Below are positions 11,923 to 19,332 of a stretch of DNA of 64,000 bases, piece by piece; within the stretch, counting starts at the first letter, position 1; each line of letters starts with the position of its first letter. The stretch comes from Anaerolineae bacterium. GTDB lineage: Bacteria > Chloroflexota > Anaerolineae > Promineifilales > Promineifilaceae. Location: assembly GCA_020848035.1 (NCBI GenBank), contig JADLAX010000052.1:115152-179151 (forward strand), written 5' to 3'. A program made the translations under genes and the position numbers. Under the pieces are notes generated by a model. The model did not search any database. It had not been told where the DNA came from and saw only the letters and a list, made by a program, of their open reading frames with translations.

Positions 11923-12120
11923 AATTCGAAATATGGCGTAGGGGCGGGACGGCGCGGCATGGTTTGGCATGAAACAGGTAACCTTTTCGCCGCGCCGTCT
12001 CGCCCTGCCTGGTGTTGACGGCCGTTTTGGGTGAGACAGGCGGGAGGCAAGACTCCTCGTCTGGCCAGGATCTTGGCCCGCCTGTCCTACCCCTACAAGA
12101 AATAATGCATATTTCGAATT
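11923..12120. mobile_element. MITE-like non-coding element, intact copy (about 198 bp)
   Basis: The element begins AATTCGAAATATG and ends CATATTTCGAATT, exact inverted complements. Just inside, GTAGGGGCGGGAC is matched by the inverse complement of GTCCTACCCCTAC with two differences. The left half contains an internal hairpin (GGGACGGCGCGGC against GCCGCGCCGTCTC). A near-identical 17-bp sequence, TGGGTGTTTAGCAATTC on the left and TGGGTGTTCAGCAATTC on the right, flanks or overlaps the ends and may be an aged duplication. A partial copy lies at 30781-30880. No transposase is encoded, so any movement would need one in trans. Confidence 0.75.
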
Positions 12121-12236
12121 CCTGGTGGGTGTTCAGCAATTCTCCATTTAGCCAAAGCCTGATACACTTCCGCGCGGGATAAGCTGGCTGCCAAAAAAAC
12201 CGAAAAATTTTTGTAACTACAGAGGACACAGCGGCA

Positions 12237-13052
12237 ATGGATTTTTCTCAGAACTACGTGCAGGTAAATGATCTTCAGGTGTTTTACCACCGGGCGGGCG
12301 GCGACGACGGCCGTGCCAAACCCCCGCTCGTTTTGCTGCACGGCTACACCGACAACGGCCTGTGCTGGGCTCGTGTAGCCCACGATTTGCAGGAGGATTA
12401 CGACGTGTACATGCCCGATGCTCGCGGCCACGGCCGTACGCAGGGGGATGTGCAGCGTTTTTCATACGAACAGCTGGGGGCGGATGTGCTGGCGTTTCTT
12501 CAGGCGCTGGGGTTGGAACGGCCGTTTCTTTTTGGTCATTCGATGGGTGCGCAGACCGCCCTGATTGTCGCCGGGCTGGCTCCTGACCTGGTCCGGGCGA
12601 TCGTGCTGGAGGATCCGCCGTTTGATCATGCGGCCTCCCAGGACCCAGAGGTTTTGCAGACGATAGCCGATGAGGCGCGGCTGTTCCAGGAACGGCCGTT
12701 GGCCGAAAAAATGGCCGCGATTCGGGAAAACAATCCGCACTGGCACGAGGCGGAAATTGGCCCCTGGGCTGAATCTACCGAAGCGTACAACCCGGAGATT
12801 CAAAGCCCGCCTGTGCGGCAGCGTATGCATCAATTTGTCTGGCGGCCTGCTGCGGCCAAAGTGACCTGCCCGGTGCTGCTCATTACCGCCGACCCGACGA
12901 AAGGCATTGTGACCCCAGCCGTAGCCGCCGAAGCCACTCAGCTGATGCCCCAGTGCGAAGCCATTCAGATACCGGATGCGGGTCACTGCATCCACCGCGA
13001 CGCCTACGCCGAAACGATGCGGCCGGTCATTGCTTTTTTGGCCAGCCATTGA
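12237..13052 (+). CDS. Alpha/beta hydrolase
   Basis: A 271-residue cytoplasmic alpha/beta-hydrolase-fold enzyme. The oxyanion-hole motif HGYTDNGLCW is at residues 35-44; the nucleophile elbow GHSMGA places the catalytic Ser at 102. An acidic residue follows strand 7 (ITADPTKG) and the catalytic His lies in DAGHCIHRD near the C-terminus, so the triad is complete. It is most like non-haem haloperoxidase/esterase-type hydrolases, but the substrate cannot be deduced. The ATG at 12237 gives a normal N-terminus; only a weak, distant GAGGA precedes it. The Nudix gene follows 39 nt later on the same strand, across a short repeat, and may be co-transcribed. Confidence 0.9.
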   Translation: MDFSQNYVQVNDLQVFYHRAGGDDGRAKPPLVLLHGYTDNGLCWARVAHDLQEDYDVYMPDARGHGRTQGDVQRFSYEQLGADVLAFLQALGLERPFLFGHSMGAQTALIVAGLAPDLVRAIVLEDPPFDHAASQDPEVLQTIADEARLFQERPLAEKMAAIRENNPHWHEAEIGPWAESTEAYNPEIQSPPVRQRMHQFVWRPAAAKVTCPVLLITADPTKGIVTPAVAAEATQLMPQCEAIQIPDAGHCIHRDAYAETMRPVIAFLASH

Positions 13053-13059
13053 TTTTTTG

Positions 13060-13088
13060 CCACGGATTTACACGGATTAACACAGATT
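13060..13088. repeat. CACGGATT-type short repeat
   Basis: CACGGATTTACACGGATTAA is followed by CACAGATT, that is, three imperfect copies of an ACACGGATT unit filling the short gap between the hydrolase and Nudix genes. Related units occur at 18696-18725 and in the inverted repeat at 37507-37560. This is a widespread type of bacterial intergenic repeat with no known function. Confidence 0.7.
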
Positions 13089-13091
13089 GTT

Positions 13092-13658
13092 ATGACCAAA
13101 CCATACCAAACAACTTCGAGCCAGATTGTCTGGTCCTGCCCCTGGTACCGGGTGCGCCAGGATCAGATTATTACGCCCAACGGCCGTCCCGGTGTCTACA
13201 ACGTCATCGAAAGCCCCACCTCGGTCTGGATTGTGCCGGTAACACCGGCCGGGGAGATTGTGCTGATCCACAACTATCGCTACACCATCGACGAGTGGTG
13301 CTGGGAGGTACCGGCGGGCAGCGTCAAGCCAGGGCAGACCGAGCTGGAAGCGGCCGTTTGTGAGCTCAAAGAAGAGGTGGGCGGTGAAACTGAGGATGCT
13401 CTGGTGGAAATCGGCCGTTTTTACACCGCTAACGGCATTTGCAACGAGCTGGGCGTCTATTACCTGGCCACCAATGTGCGCCTGGGCCAGCCAGAGCACG
13501 AAGCCACCGAGGTGATGGAAACCCACATCAAGCCCCTGGCCGAAGCGGTGCGCATGGCCCACAGCGGCCAAATCAGCGATGGCAATACCGCCCTCGCCCT
13601 TCTGCTCTGCGCCGAAAAACTACACCCGCTATCAACACCGGTAGCCGGAGCATTGTAA
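13092..13658 (+). CDS. Nudix hydrolase, ADP-ribose pyrophosphatase-like
   Basis: A 188-residue protein of the ADP-ribose/sugar-nucleotide pyrophosphatase branch of Nudix enzymes (WEVPAGSVKPGQ, then ELEAAVCELKEEVGG). The Nudix box is unusual: the first Glu of the GX5E element is Gln, and the Arg of REUXEEXGU is Cys, while the metal-binding ELKEE core is kept. The catalytic EE pair suggests retained hydrolysis, perhaps with altered metal binding. The N-terminal strands (SSQIVWSCPWYRVRQDQII) are family-typical. The ATG at 13092 is the only reasonable start. It lies downstream of the alpha/beta hydrolase with no visible terminator between them. Confidence 0.88.
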   Translation: MTKPYQTTSSQIVWSCPWYRVRQDQIITPNGRPGVYNVIESPTSVWIVPVTPAGEIVLIHNYRYTIDEWCWEVPAGSVKPGQTELEAAVCELKEEVGGETEDALVEIGRFYTANGICNELGVYYLATNVRLGQPEHEATEVMETHIKPLAEAVRMAHSGQISDGNTALALLLCAEKLHPLSTPVAGAL

Positions 13659-13703
13659 CCCTGTCTGACGACAGCTGCGCCGCCTGACAAAAAAGACAGC
13701 CTA

Positions 13704-14915
13704 TCAGCTGTCCGCTGCGCTGGATGCATCCAATTGCGCCCGCACCTGCGCCAGGACGTTTTCCATGTTTTGTGTTACCGGATGCCCTGGCGCAAATTGG
13801 TTCCCTAAAGCTACTGCCTGGGCTAGGAGAGACTCCGCGGCCGTTAACTCCCCGTTTTGCACCAGCCGCCAACCTAACCCCCAATAAATATTGGCCTGTC
13901 CCACACGATCATTGATCTGTTCATGCAGCGACAGCGCAGCCTGTAAACTTTGCAAACCAGCCTCGCCATCCCCCTGATCAAGCTGCTGAAAACCGATGGC
14001 TTTGAGGGTGTTGGCTTCGCCGAGGCGGGCGCCGACGGCGCGGAAGAGGGCGAGGGCTTGCTGGTAGCTCTCCAGGGCGGCGCCATACTCATCGCCAAAG
14101 TAGTGCATTTGGCCTAATCGGTAGAGCATGTCGGCCTGGTCGCCAGCTTCAGCTTCGCGGTCCAGTAAGGCATTGGCCCGCTGGTAATGATCTTGGGCTT
14201 CAAGGTAAAAAGAGCGCCCCTGGTACAGCCACGCCAGCCGGTAATGTAAATCAAAGCGGGTTTTGTCACTAGCTAGCGGGCTGTTTTCTTGTTCTGCGAG
14301 TAATTCGCGGTACAAAGCAACCAGCTGTTCCCATTCTTCCACACTGTTATAGCTTAGGCCTGGCTCTGTGGGCATCTGGCTAGTCGGGTTAACTTGTACC
14401 GCGCTCTTTTCTGATACTGGCGTGGTTGTCAAGCGCAAATCGAAAACACCACTATGCCTCGAAAAAAAGTTTGGGGCCTGCTCAGCCAGCTTGCCCCACA
14501 AATTATATTGCAGCCAAAGAATCAATGTATGGGGATAGGCCGCCAGCCTGTCACGCTGTAGATCTAACCAACGTGGTGCTGTTTCCCAGCCTGCTTCAAT
14601 GTCAGTCACCGATATGACGGCGCGTTTCTGGCGCTGTTCGGCAGTTAAACTTTTAATGTAGCCATATACATCTGAGTGCCGTGCCGAAACCGCATATTTA
14701 AACAAAGGTTGCGGGGCAATGCGCCTTTTTATTTCAGCTACCATTACATCACGAGAAGCCGGGGTGTTGTACAACGCGATAACAAAGCTGCCCCGCTGGG
14801 AAAGGTTCGCCACAGTTACCAGCTTTTCAAATTCGCGACTGGTGATCAATTGGCGCAGCGGTTCATCCAATTGGCTTAAATCGAGGGTGCCTTCTACCTG
14901 CTCGAAATTACTCAC
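13704..14915 (-). CDS. TPR protein with degenerate STAND-NTPase-like N-terminal domain
   Basis: A 403-residue protein. Residues of about 1-180 resemble an inactivated P-loop domain: a hydrophobic strand then helix where a P-loop would be (FVIALYNTPASRDVMVAEIK, no GxxxxGK), a Walker-B-like strand (KRAVISVTDIE), and a later stretch (LWGKLAEQAPNFFSRHSGVF) like the sequence found in catalytically dead STAND modules. From about 190 there are five to six TPR repeats (YRLGQMHYFGDEYGAALESY, AIGFQQLDQGDGEAGLQSLQ). The gene overlaps the upstream ATPase gene by 8 nt and is translationally coupled to it. The pair looks like a biological-conflict system with an active ATPase and a TPR/inactive-STAND partner. 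The domain reading is by eye. Confidence 0.72.
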   Translation of the reverse strand: MSNFEQVEGTLDLSQLDEPLRQLITSREFEKLVTVANLSQRGSFVIALYNTPASRDVMVAEIKRRIAPQPLFKYAVSARHSDVYGYIKSLTAEQRQKRAVISVTDIEAGWETAPRWLDLQRDRLAAYPHTLILWLQYNLWGKLAEQAPNFFSRHSGVFDLRLTTTPVSEKSAVQVNPTSQMPTEPGLSYNSVEEWEQLVALYRELLAEQENSPLASDKTRFDLHYRLAWLYQGRSFYLEAQDHYQRANALLDREAEAGDQADMLYRLGQMHYFGDEYGAALESYQQALALFRAVGARLGEANTLKAIGFQQLDQGDGEAGLQSLQAALSLHEQINDRVGQANIYWGLGWRLVQNGELTAAESLLAQAVALGNQFAPGHPVTQNMENVLAQVRAQLDASSAADS

Positions 14916-16176
14916 GGCTCAATAGCTCAAGAACCAACGGGTTTACATTTGCCCAATAGCCGCGCGTATTACGATACTCACGCAGGCTATCGTTAAACAG
15001 TAGCTCTAGCTTTTCTGGGGTCGTATCATCTAAATCTTTGTTTGGATCATCTTTAAGCTGTCGCAATAGAGCAATCTGTTCTTTCTTCAGAATAACCATG
15101 TAATCATCTCTGGCACGACGACGCGCTTCTTCAACATGATTTAGTTGCACCTGATCAACTTTTTCTACAACTGCATTCAAAACAGCTTGTTGACTCAACT
15201 GCATAAAACTTTTTAGATGGCCTCCACTTAAGTTTATCAACGCTTTGACTGCATCGTTAGAAAATAGTTGGGGGGTGACACGACGAACCAGGATATCTTG
15301 CAGGATTGTTTCGCCCTCAGGCTCAGGCGTACCATCTCGATGTTCAAGCGAGACATTGGGCAAAAGGTAGTAGTTATCAAAGCCTTGCTTAATCACCGGA
15401 AAGCTATTGTCGTACCTTAACGCAACAGGAAACGTATAGATGACCGAGGGGTAAAGGGATGTCAGCGTGCGTGTATGATCCAGGAAAAGTTTACGGGTAT
15501 TATTGATGTCAAATTTGTCTAAATCTTCAATCACAAACAGAATGCGCTTTTGCAGCTTCTGTTCGATCAATCGGGCTAATTGCTTAATATTATCTAAAAT
15601 TTCAGCGATACGACCTTCAAATCTTTCCTTAACTTGATTGCGCGTGAAGGCTTCTGTTCCGATTTTTGTTTCAAGCTCGGCTACCAAAACGCTCAATTTG
15701 AGTGTGAAGGTTGATTCACTATCAGCCCGAATCTTTTCTTCTCCAAACAAATATTGGCGCATTGGTGTATAAATTCTTTCCAGTAATTTTTCCCAAGCAT
15801 CAGTGACAACACCTTTTTGCACCATGTCTTGCTTGGTCGCTTCTGCCAATAGCGATAAATAAATAGCAAAGACAAGCTCTACATGCGTAACGGCTGGATT
15901 TTGATATACATCAAACAAGTGGGTAAAAATAGAGATGTACTCATTGGCGAGTAAGTTGCTCAGGTAAGAAAGTTCGGAAGATTTTCCTGCTCCACGATGT
16001 CCCACAAACAGAATCTTTTGATGTTTGTTTGTAAGAGCTGCAATTTGTAAGTGCGCTTGCATATCATACACTGGGGAATGGGGACGAGACACAAAAAGAC
16101 GTTTAACTTCTTGCGGCTTAACTGGAACATGGGGATCTAGCTCACTAAAAGCTTCAGGTAATGTTTTTGCAGCCAT
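14908..16176 (-). CDS. AAA/STAND-type P-loop ATPase (AT-rich cassette)
   Basis: A 422-residue ATPase with Walker A GHRGAGKS at residues 59-66 and Walker B ILFVIEDLDKFD near 212-223. The helical C-terminal half includes INLSGGHLKSFMQLSQQA, a pattern seen in KAP/STAND/ORC-like ATPases. No membrane segments were seen. The gene is visibly AT-rich: two 60-nt samples gave 35% and 47% GC, against a window that looks mostly 55-60%. It lacks the window's iterated octamer, which suggests recent transfer. It overlaps the TPR gene by 8 nt. It may act as a sensor/switch ATPase in a defence-like module; no effector nuclease or protease domain is visible in either gene. Confidence 0.8.
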   Translation of the reverse strand: MAAKTLPEAFSELDPHVPVKPQEVKRLFVSRPHSPVYDMQAHLQIAALTNKHQKILFVGHRGAGKSSELSYLSNLLANEYISIFTHLFDVYQNPAVTHVELVFAIYLSLLAEATKQDMVQKGVVTDAWEKLLERIYTPMRQYLFGEEKIRADSESTFTLKLSVLVAELETKIGTEAFTRNQVKERFEGRIAEILDNIKQLARLIEQKLQKRILFVIEDLDKFDINNTRKLFLDHTRTLTSLYPSVIYTFPVALRYDNSFPVIKQGFDNYYLLPNVSLEHRDGTPEPEGETILQDILVRRVTPQLFSNDAVKALINLSGGHLKSFMQLSQQAVLNAVVEKVDQVQLNHVEEARRRARDDYMVILKKEQIALLRQLKDDPNKDLDDTTPEKLELLFNDSLREYRNTRGYWANVNPLVLELLSRE

Positions 16177-16290
16177 TGTTTTTCTCTTCGTCCCTTCCTA
16201 GATATTGTTAATCATATTGTAACATGACCCAATTAGATACCCAATATAGAACGGCCGTTTACAAATTGTTTATCATACAATTCCCACCCC

Positions 16291-16299
16291 TGCTATAAT
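16291..16299 (+). promoter_or_regulatory. Extended -10 promoter for trpB
   Basis: TGCTATAAT is a perfect extended -10 (TGn plus TATAAT at 16294-16299), 33 nt upstream of the trpB ATG. A weak -35, TTATCA, lies 18 nt upstream. The expected start is near 16306, giving a 26-nt leader that contains the GAGGAAAATC ribosome site. Confidence 0.75.
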
Positions 16300-16331
16300 C
16301 AGCCTCGCAATAAACTAACGAGGAAAATCTT

Positions 16332-17537
16332 ATGATCCAATCTGCACCAGTGCCCGATGAACGGGGCAAATTTGGCCCGTACGGTGGCCAGTTTGTGCCC
16401 GAAACGCTCATGCCCGCCCTGGACGAACTCATTCGCGTTTACGATGAGGTGCGCCAGGACGAGGCGTTTTTGGCCGAGTTTAACCATTTGCTGAAGAGCT
16501 ACGTGGGACGGCCGTCGCCCCTCACCCACGCCAAACGACTGTCCGCCAGCCTGGGCGGGGCGCAAATCTACTTCAAGCGCGAAGATTTAAACCACACCGG
16601 GGCGCACAAAATCAATAATGCCCTGGGGCAGGCGCTGCTGGCCAAACGCATGGGCAAAACCCGCATCGTGGCCGAGACGGGCGCGGGGCAGCACGGCGTG
16701 GGCAGCGCCACCGCCTGTGCCCTGTTGGGATTGCAATGCATCGTCTACATGGGCAGCGTAGACATTGCCCGGCAGCAGCCCAACGTCTACCGCATGAAGC
16801 TGCTCGGCGCCGAAGTACGCGCCGTGGAAAGCGGCAGCAAAACGCTCAAAGATGCCATCAACGAGGCCATTCGCGACTGGGTGACCAACGTGGACACCAC
16901 CCATTACCTGCTCGGCTCGGTCCTGGGGCCGCACCCGTACCCGATGATGGTGCGCGACTTCCAGAGCGTGATTGGGTATGAGGCGCGGCAGCAAATGGTG
17001 GATGAAATCGGCCGTTTGCCCGACACGATCATCGCCTGCGTGGGCGGCGGCAGCAACGCCATGGGCATCTTCCACGCCTTCCGCAACGACGAGGGGGTGG
17101 ACCTCATCGGCGTGGAGGCGGGTGGCGAGGGAATCAGCGGCGGCAAACACGCCGCCCGCTTTGCCGATATGAGCATTGCCCGCGTGGGCGTTTTGCACGG
17201 CACCAAAAGCTACGTCATGCAAACGGCCGATGGCCAGATCCGGGAAACGCACAGCATCAGCGCCGGGCTGGATTACCCCAGCGTGGGGCCAGAACACGCC
17301 CTGCTGCGCGACGAGGAGCGGGCCTTCTACACCTACGCCACCGACGAAGAGGCGCTGGCGGCATTCCAGACGTTGTGCCAAACGGAAGGGATCATCCCGG
17401 CGCTGGAATCGAGCCATGCCGTGGCCGAGGCCATCAAGCAAGCGCCCAAAATGCGGCCGGACCAAATCATTCTGGTGAACCTGAGCGGCCGTGGCGACAA
17501 AGATTTGAACACGGTGATGGCAGCGCTGGATTTATAA
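16332..17537 (+). CDS. trpB: Tryptophan synthase beta chain
   Basis: A 401-residue PLP enzyme that condenses indole with L-serine to make tryptophan. The Schiff-base lysine is in HTGAHKINNALGQ (Lys93), the substrate loop reads AETGAGQHG, and the PLP-phosphate site is CVGGGSNAMG. The start GKFGPYGGQFVPETL is typical of the TrpB1 family that pairs with TrpA. No trpA or other trp gene is adjacent, so the gene stands alone with its own extended -10 promoter and Shine-Dalgarno (GAGGAAAATC). The next gene downstream on this strand is only an arsC-like stub. Confidence 0.97.
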   Translation: MIQSAPVPDERGKFGPYGGQFVPETLMPALDELIRVYDEVRQDEAFLAEFNHLLKSYVGRPSPLTHAKRLSASLGGAQIYFKREDLNHTGAHKINNALGQALLAKRMGKTRIVAETGAGQHGVGSATACALLGLQCIVYMGSVDIARQQPNVYRMKLLGAEVRAVESGSKTLKDAINEAIRDWVTNVDTTHYLLGSVLGPHPYPMMVRDFQSVIGYEARQQMVDEIGRLPDTIIACVGGGSNAMGIFHAFRNDEGVDLIGVEAGGEGISGGKHAARFADMSIARVGVLHGTKSYVMQTADGQIRETHSISAGLDYPSVGPEHALLRDEERAFYTYATDEEALAAFQTLCQTEGIIPALESSHAVAEAIKQAPKMRPDQIILVNLSGRGDKDLNTVMAALDL

Positions 17538-17589
17538 AACCAAACCGAATTACAAACCCTGATTGAACAACAGTGGCAGGAGGCCAAAC

Positions 17590-17688
17590 ATGAGTGAGAA
17601 AAAGTCTGGCTTGGTGTTGTGTACCGGCAATTCCTGCCGCAGCCAGGTGACAGGCACTTCCAAAGTACCTGTCACCTTCAGCCTCTAA
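17590..17688 (+). pseudogene. Truncated arsenate reductase/LMW phosphatase start (arsC-like stub)
   Basis: A 32-codon frame has a strong Shine-Dalgarno (CAGGAGGCC) and begins MSEKKSGLVLCTGNSCRSQ, which matches the P-loop start (VLFVCTGNSCRSQMAE) of low-molecular-weight-phosphatase-type arsenate reductases. After that Gln the sequence passes straight into a palindromic repeat and stops. The body of the enzyme, about 110-130 residues including later catalytic Cys and Asp residues, is missing. It is 52 nt downstream of trpB on the same strand. It is best read as a pseudogene ended by a repeat insertion or deletion; a functional micropeptide is unlikely. Confidence 0.7.
17647..17675. repeat. Palindromic repeat ending the arsC-like stub
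   Basis: GTGACAGGCACTT and AAGTACCTGTCAC are inverted arms (one mismatch) around a 3-nt spacer. GTGACAGGCACTT-type palindromes are dispersed repeats in many bacteria. This copy starts exactly where arsC homology ends. Confidence 0.75.
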
Positions 17689-18560
17689 TACACCGAGCCG
17701 CGACCGCCCAGCCGTTCCACGTGAACCGGGTCGTAGCAGTCGCCAAACTTGGTTTTGGGCATCCCGGCCTTTTTGGCCATCAGCGTCTCGTACTCATCAT
17801 CGTCTACCATGGCCACGATGCGGGCAATACTGGCTTCGCCGTCGACAAAGCGCCAGGGGAAGCAGCCCACCGGCACGCGCCGGTTTACCACCAGGTCAAT
17901 GTCGCCGCCGACGCATTCAGCGTGAATGATCCCCTTGTCGAACATCCACAAATGCATCATCTGGTACATATCTTTGGTAAAGTAATCCGCCAGCGACTTG
18001 CCGTACTTTTGCTGGAAATGGGCGTCGGCATCAGCCGCCTGAGCCGGCATCCACTCCCGAATTTTGGTGTTCATCGGATGATCCGCGCTGCCGCAGTCCA
18101 CGCCAATCCACTTGATCTTCTTGTCGATGCACCACTGGGCAAAGCGCGCATCCGGGCCGGGATGCATCACCATGTAGCGCACTTCGTTGCCATACGGCTG
18201 GTCCCAGCCAAAGTGGTGGTAGCCGGTGTGGATGATGAGAATGTCGCCTTGGCGTACCTCCACACGCGCCTCAATCATTTCCGGCGTGTACACGTCATAA
18301 TCGCCGCACACGTCGCTTAAATCGACGATGGCCGCTTCACCCGCCAAAAAGTCAAAATCGAGCTGGGCAATATCTTTGCCAGGGGTGTAGAAATGAATTT
18401 CGCCGTCGAGATGGGTGCCCACGTGGTTGCTGTGGGTGACCACCTGCCCATTTGCTCCGTTGGGCGCCAGGCGTTTGAAATATTTCACTTGCAGCGGTTC
18501 ATACGTTGGCCAGGGTGGGGTGCCAATGCCGAGGGGAATCGTGAGATCAATAAATTTCAC
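17685..18560 (-). CDS. Cyclase-family (kynurenine formamidase-like) metal hydrolase
   Basis: A 291-residue protein of the cyclase/kynurenine-formamidase family. The metal-binding signature HVGTHLDGEIHF is at residues 46-57 (His46, His50, Asp52, His56). Family-typical flanks are FIDLTIPLGIGTPPWPTYE and GDILIIHTGYHH. I place the start at GTG 18560, preceded by GAAGGAGCAAACTT; an upstream in-frame start would translate a repeat. The substrate is uncertain: the family covers N-formylkynurenine, isatin and other amides or lactones, and this protein is longer than bacterial KynB (about 210 residues). Its stop overlaps the arsC stub on the opposite strand. Confidence 0.87.
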   Translation of the reverse strand: MKFIDLTIPLGIGTPPWPTYEPLQVKYFKRLAPNGANGQVVTHSNHVGTHLDGEIHFYTPGKDIAQLDFDFLAGEAAIVDLSDVCGDYDVYTPEMIEARVEVRQGDILIIHTGYHHFGWDQPYGNEVRYMVMHPGPDARFAQWCIDKKIKWIGVDCGSADHPMNTKIREWMPAQAADADAHFQQKYGKSLADYFTKDMYQMMHLWMFDKGIIHAECVGGDIDLVVNRRVPVGCFPWRFVDGEASIARIVAMVDDDEYETLMAKKAGMPKTKFGDCYDPVHVERLGGRGSVY

Positions 18561-18585
18561 AAGTTTGCTCCTTCGAAAATAATTT

Positions 18586-18725
18586 AACGCAGAGACGCGG
18601 AGTCGCAGAGAAAAAAATCTGTTGAATCTGCGAAATCTGCTGATTTTCATTCATGGTGGTCGGCGACAGCCGGTGTCGTCTCCTTTGAAAATAGGCCGCG
18701 GATTACGCGGATTGACGCGGATTAT
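18586..18725. repeat. Intergenic repeat cluster upstream of the cyclase gene
   Basis: ACGCAGAGACGCGGAGTCGC at the left and GGCCGCGGATTACGCGGATT plus GACGCGGATT at the right are members of common intergenic repeat families (ACGCAGAG and ACGCGGATT units). A small hairpin lies between them (GGCGACAGCCGGTGTCGTC). The cluster fills most of the gap between the YqaA-like and cyclase genes. Confidence 0.65.
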
Positions 18726-18776
18726 AATACAGGCCAGCGGCAAAATTCTAGCAATATTCTGTCAGTGCGTGCGTGG

Positions 18777-19229
18777 TTAAAACATTTTGATGAAGCGGGA
18801 GGCGATGCCGAGGAGGACGATGTAGCGCAGCGTTTTGCCAAACAAGACCCAAAAGCTGAAGACGCCGAGGTGCATATGGAGGGCCCCAGCAACGGCCGTT
18901 AACGGATCGCCAATAAACGGTACCCACGAGAAAAACAGGGCCACCGGCCCCCAACGTTCGTAAAAGCGCTCGGCCTGAGCCCACGTTTTGGGATTGATCT
19001 TCACGTAGCGTCCCAACACAAAATCGGTGCCTTTTTTACCGACATAATAATTGAGCAAGGAACCGGTGTAGCTGCCCGCCGTGGCCACCACAATGACCAG
19101 CCAGATGTTGTAGCCCAGCGGTGGCATGCCCACGACAAAAATTTCCGAGGCCAGCGGCAGCAGCGAGGCCGACAAAAAGCTAATCAGAAACAGCCCAAAG
19201 TAGCCCAGGCTGAAGAAAAAATCGAGCAT
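18777..19229 (-). CDS. YqaA/DedA-family (VTT domain) membrane protein
   Basis: A 150-residue integral membrane protein of the SNARE-associated/DedA superfamily, close in size to E. coli YqaA (about 142). Hydrophobic segments cover about residues 5-40, 45-65, 90-115 and 120-145. The family signature appears as VATAGSYTGSLLNYYVGKKG and the re-entrant region FFSWVPFIGDPLTAVAGALH. DedA-type proteins act in lipid scrambling/transport and membrane homeostasis; a specific role cannot be assigned. It stands between a repeat cluster and a long inverted repeat that separates it from DAHP synthase. Confidence 0.87.
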   Translation of the reverse strand: MLDFFFSLGYFGLFLISFLSASLLPLASEIFVVGMPPLGYNIWLVIVVATAGSYTGSLLNYYVGKKGTDFVLGRYVKINPKTWAQAERFYERWGPVALFFSWVPFIGDPLTAVAGALHMHLGVFSFWVLFGKTLRYIVLLGIASRFIKMF

Positions 19230-19266
19230 TAAACCTCAAATTGTTGGTCGGGTGTAAGCAGCTTAT

Positions 19267-19326
19267 GCCACAGAGGGCGCAGAGGAAAAAGAGATAATTC
19301 TCTTAAACCTCTGTGCCCTCTGTGGC
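19267..19326. repeat. Long inverted repeat, CCACAGAGGGC family
   Basis: Nineteen-nt arms (GCCACAGAGGGCGCAGAGG and CCTCTGTGCCCTCTGTGGC, one mismatch) flank a 22-nt AT-rich loop, 7 nt past the DAHP synthase stop. No T-run follows on the minus strand, so it is a weak candidate for intrinsic termination. It belongs to a commonly dispersed repeat family and may act as an mRNA 3-prime barrier. Confidence 0.8.
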
Positions 19327-19332
19327 TAAAAA

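Larger units (their letters stand above)
11740..12236. other. 497-nt intergenic region: operators, promoter zone and MITE-like element
   Basis: This gap separates two divergent genes. From left to right it holds a LacI-type palindrome, a second palindrome, an AT-rich stretch that probably contains the promoter of the leftward sugar operon (TATA-like sequences near 11811-11835), a roughly 200-bp inverted-repeat element, and about 110 nt upstream of the hydrolase. Short open frames inside the element have no coding character. Confidence 0.7.

Noticed and set aside
11918..12465. Minus-strand frames over the MITE-like element
   Set aside because: They span inverted-repeat DNA or lie opposite the hydrolase; not coding.
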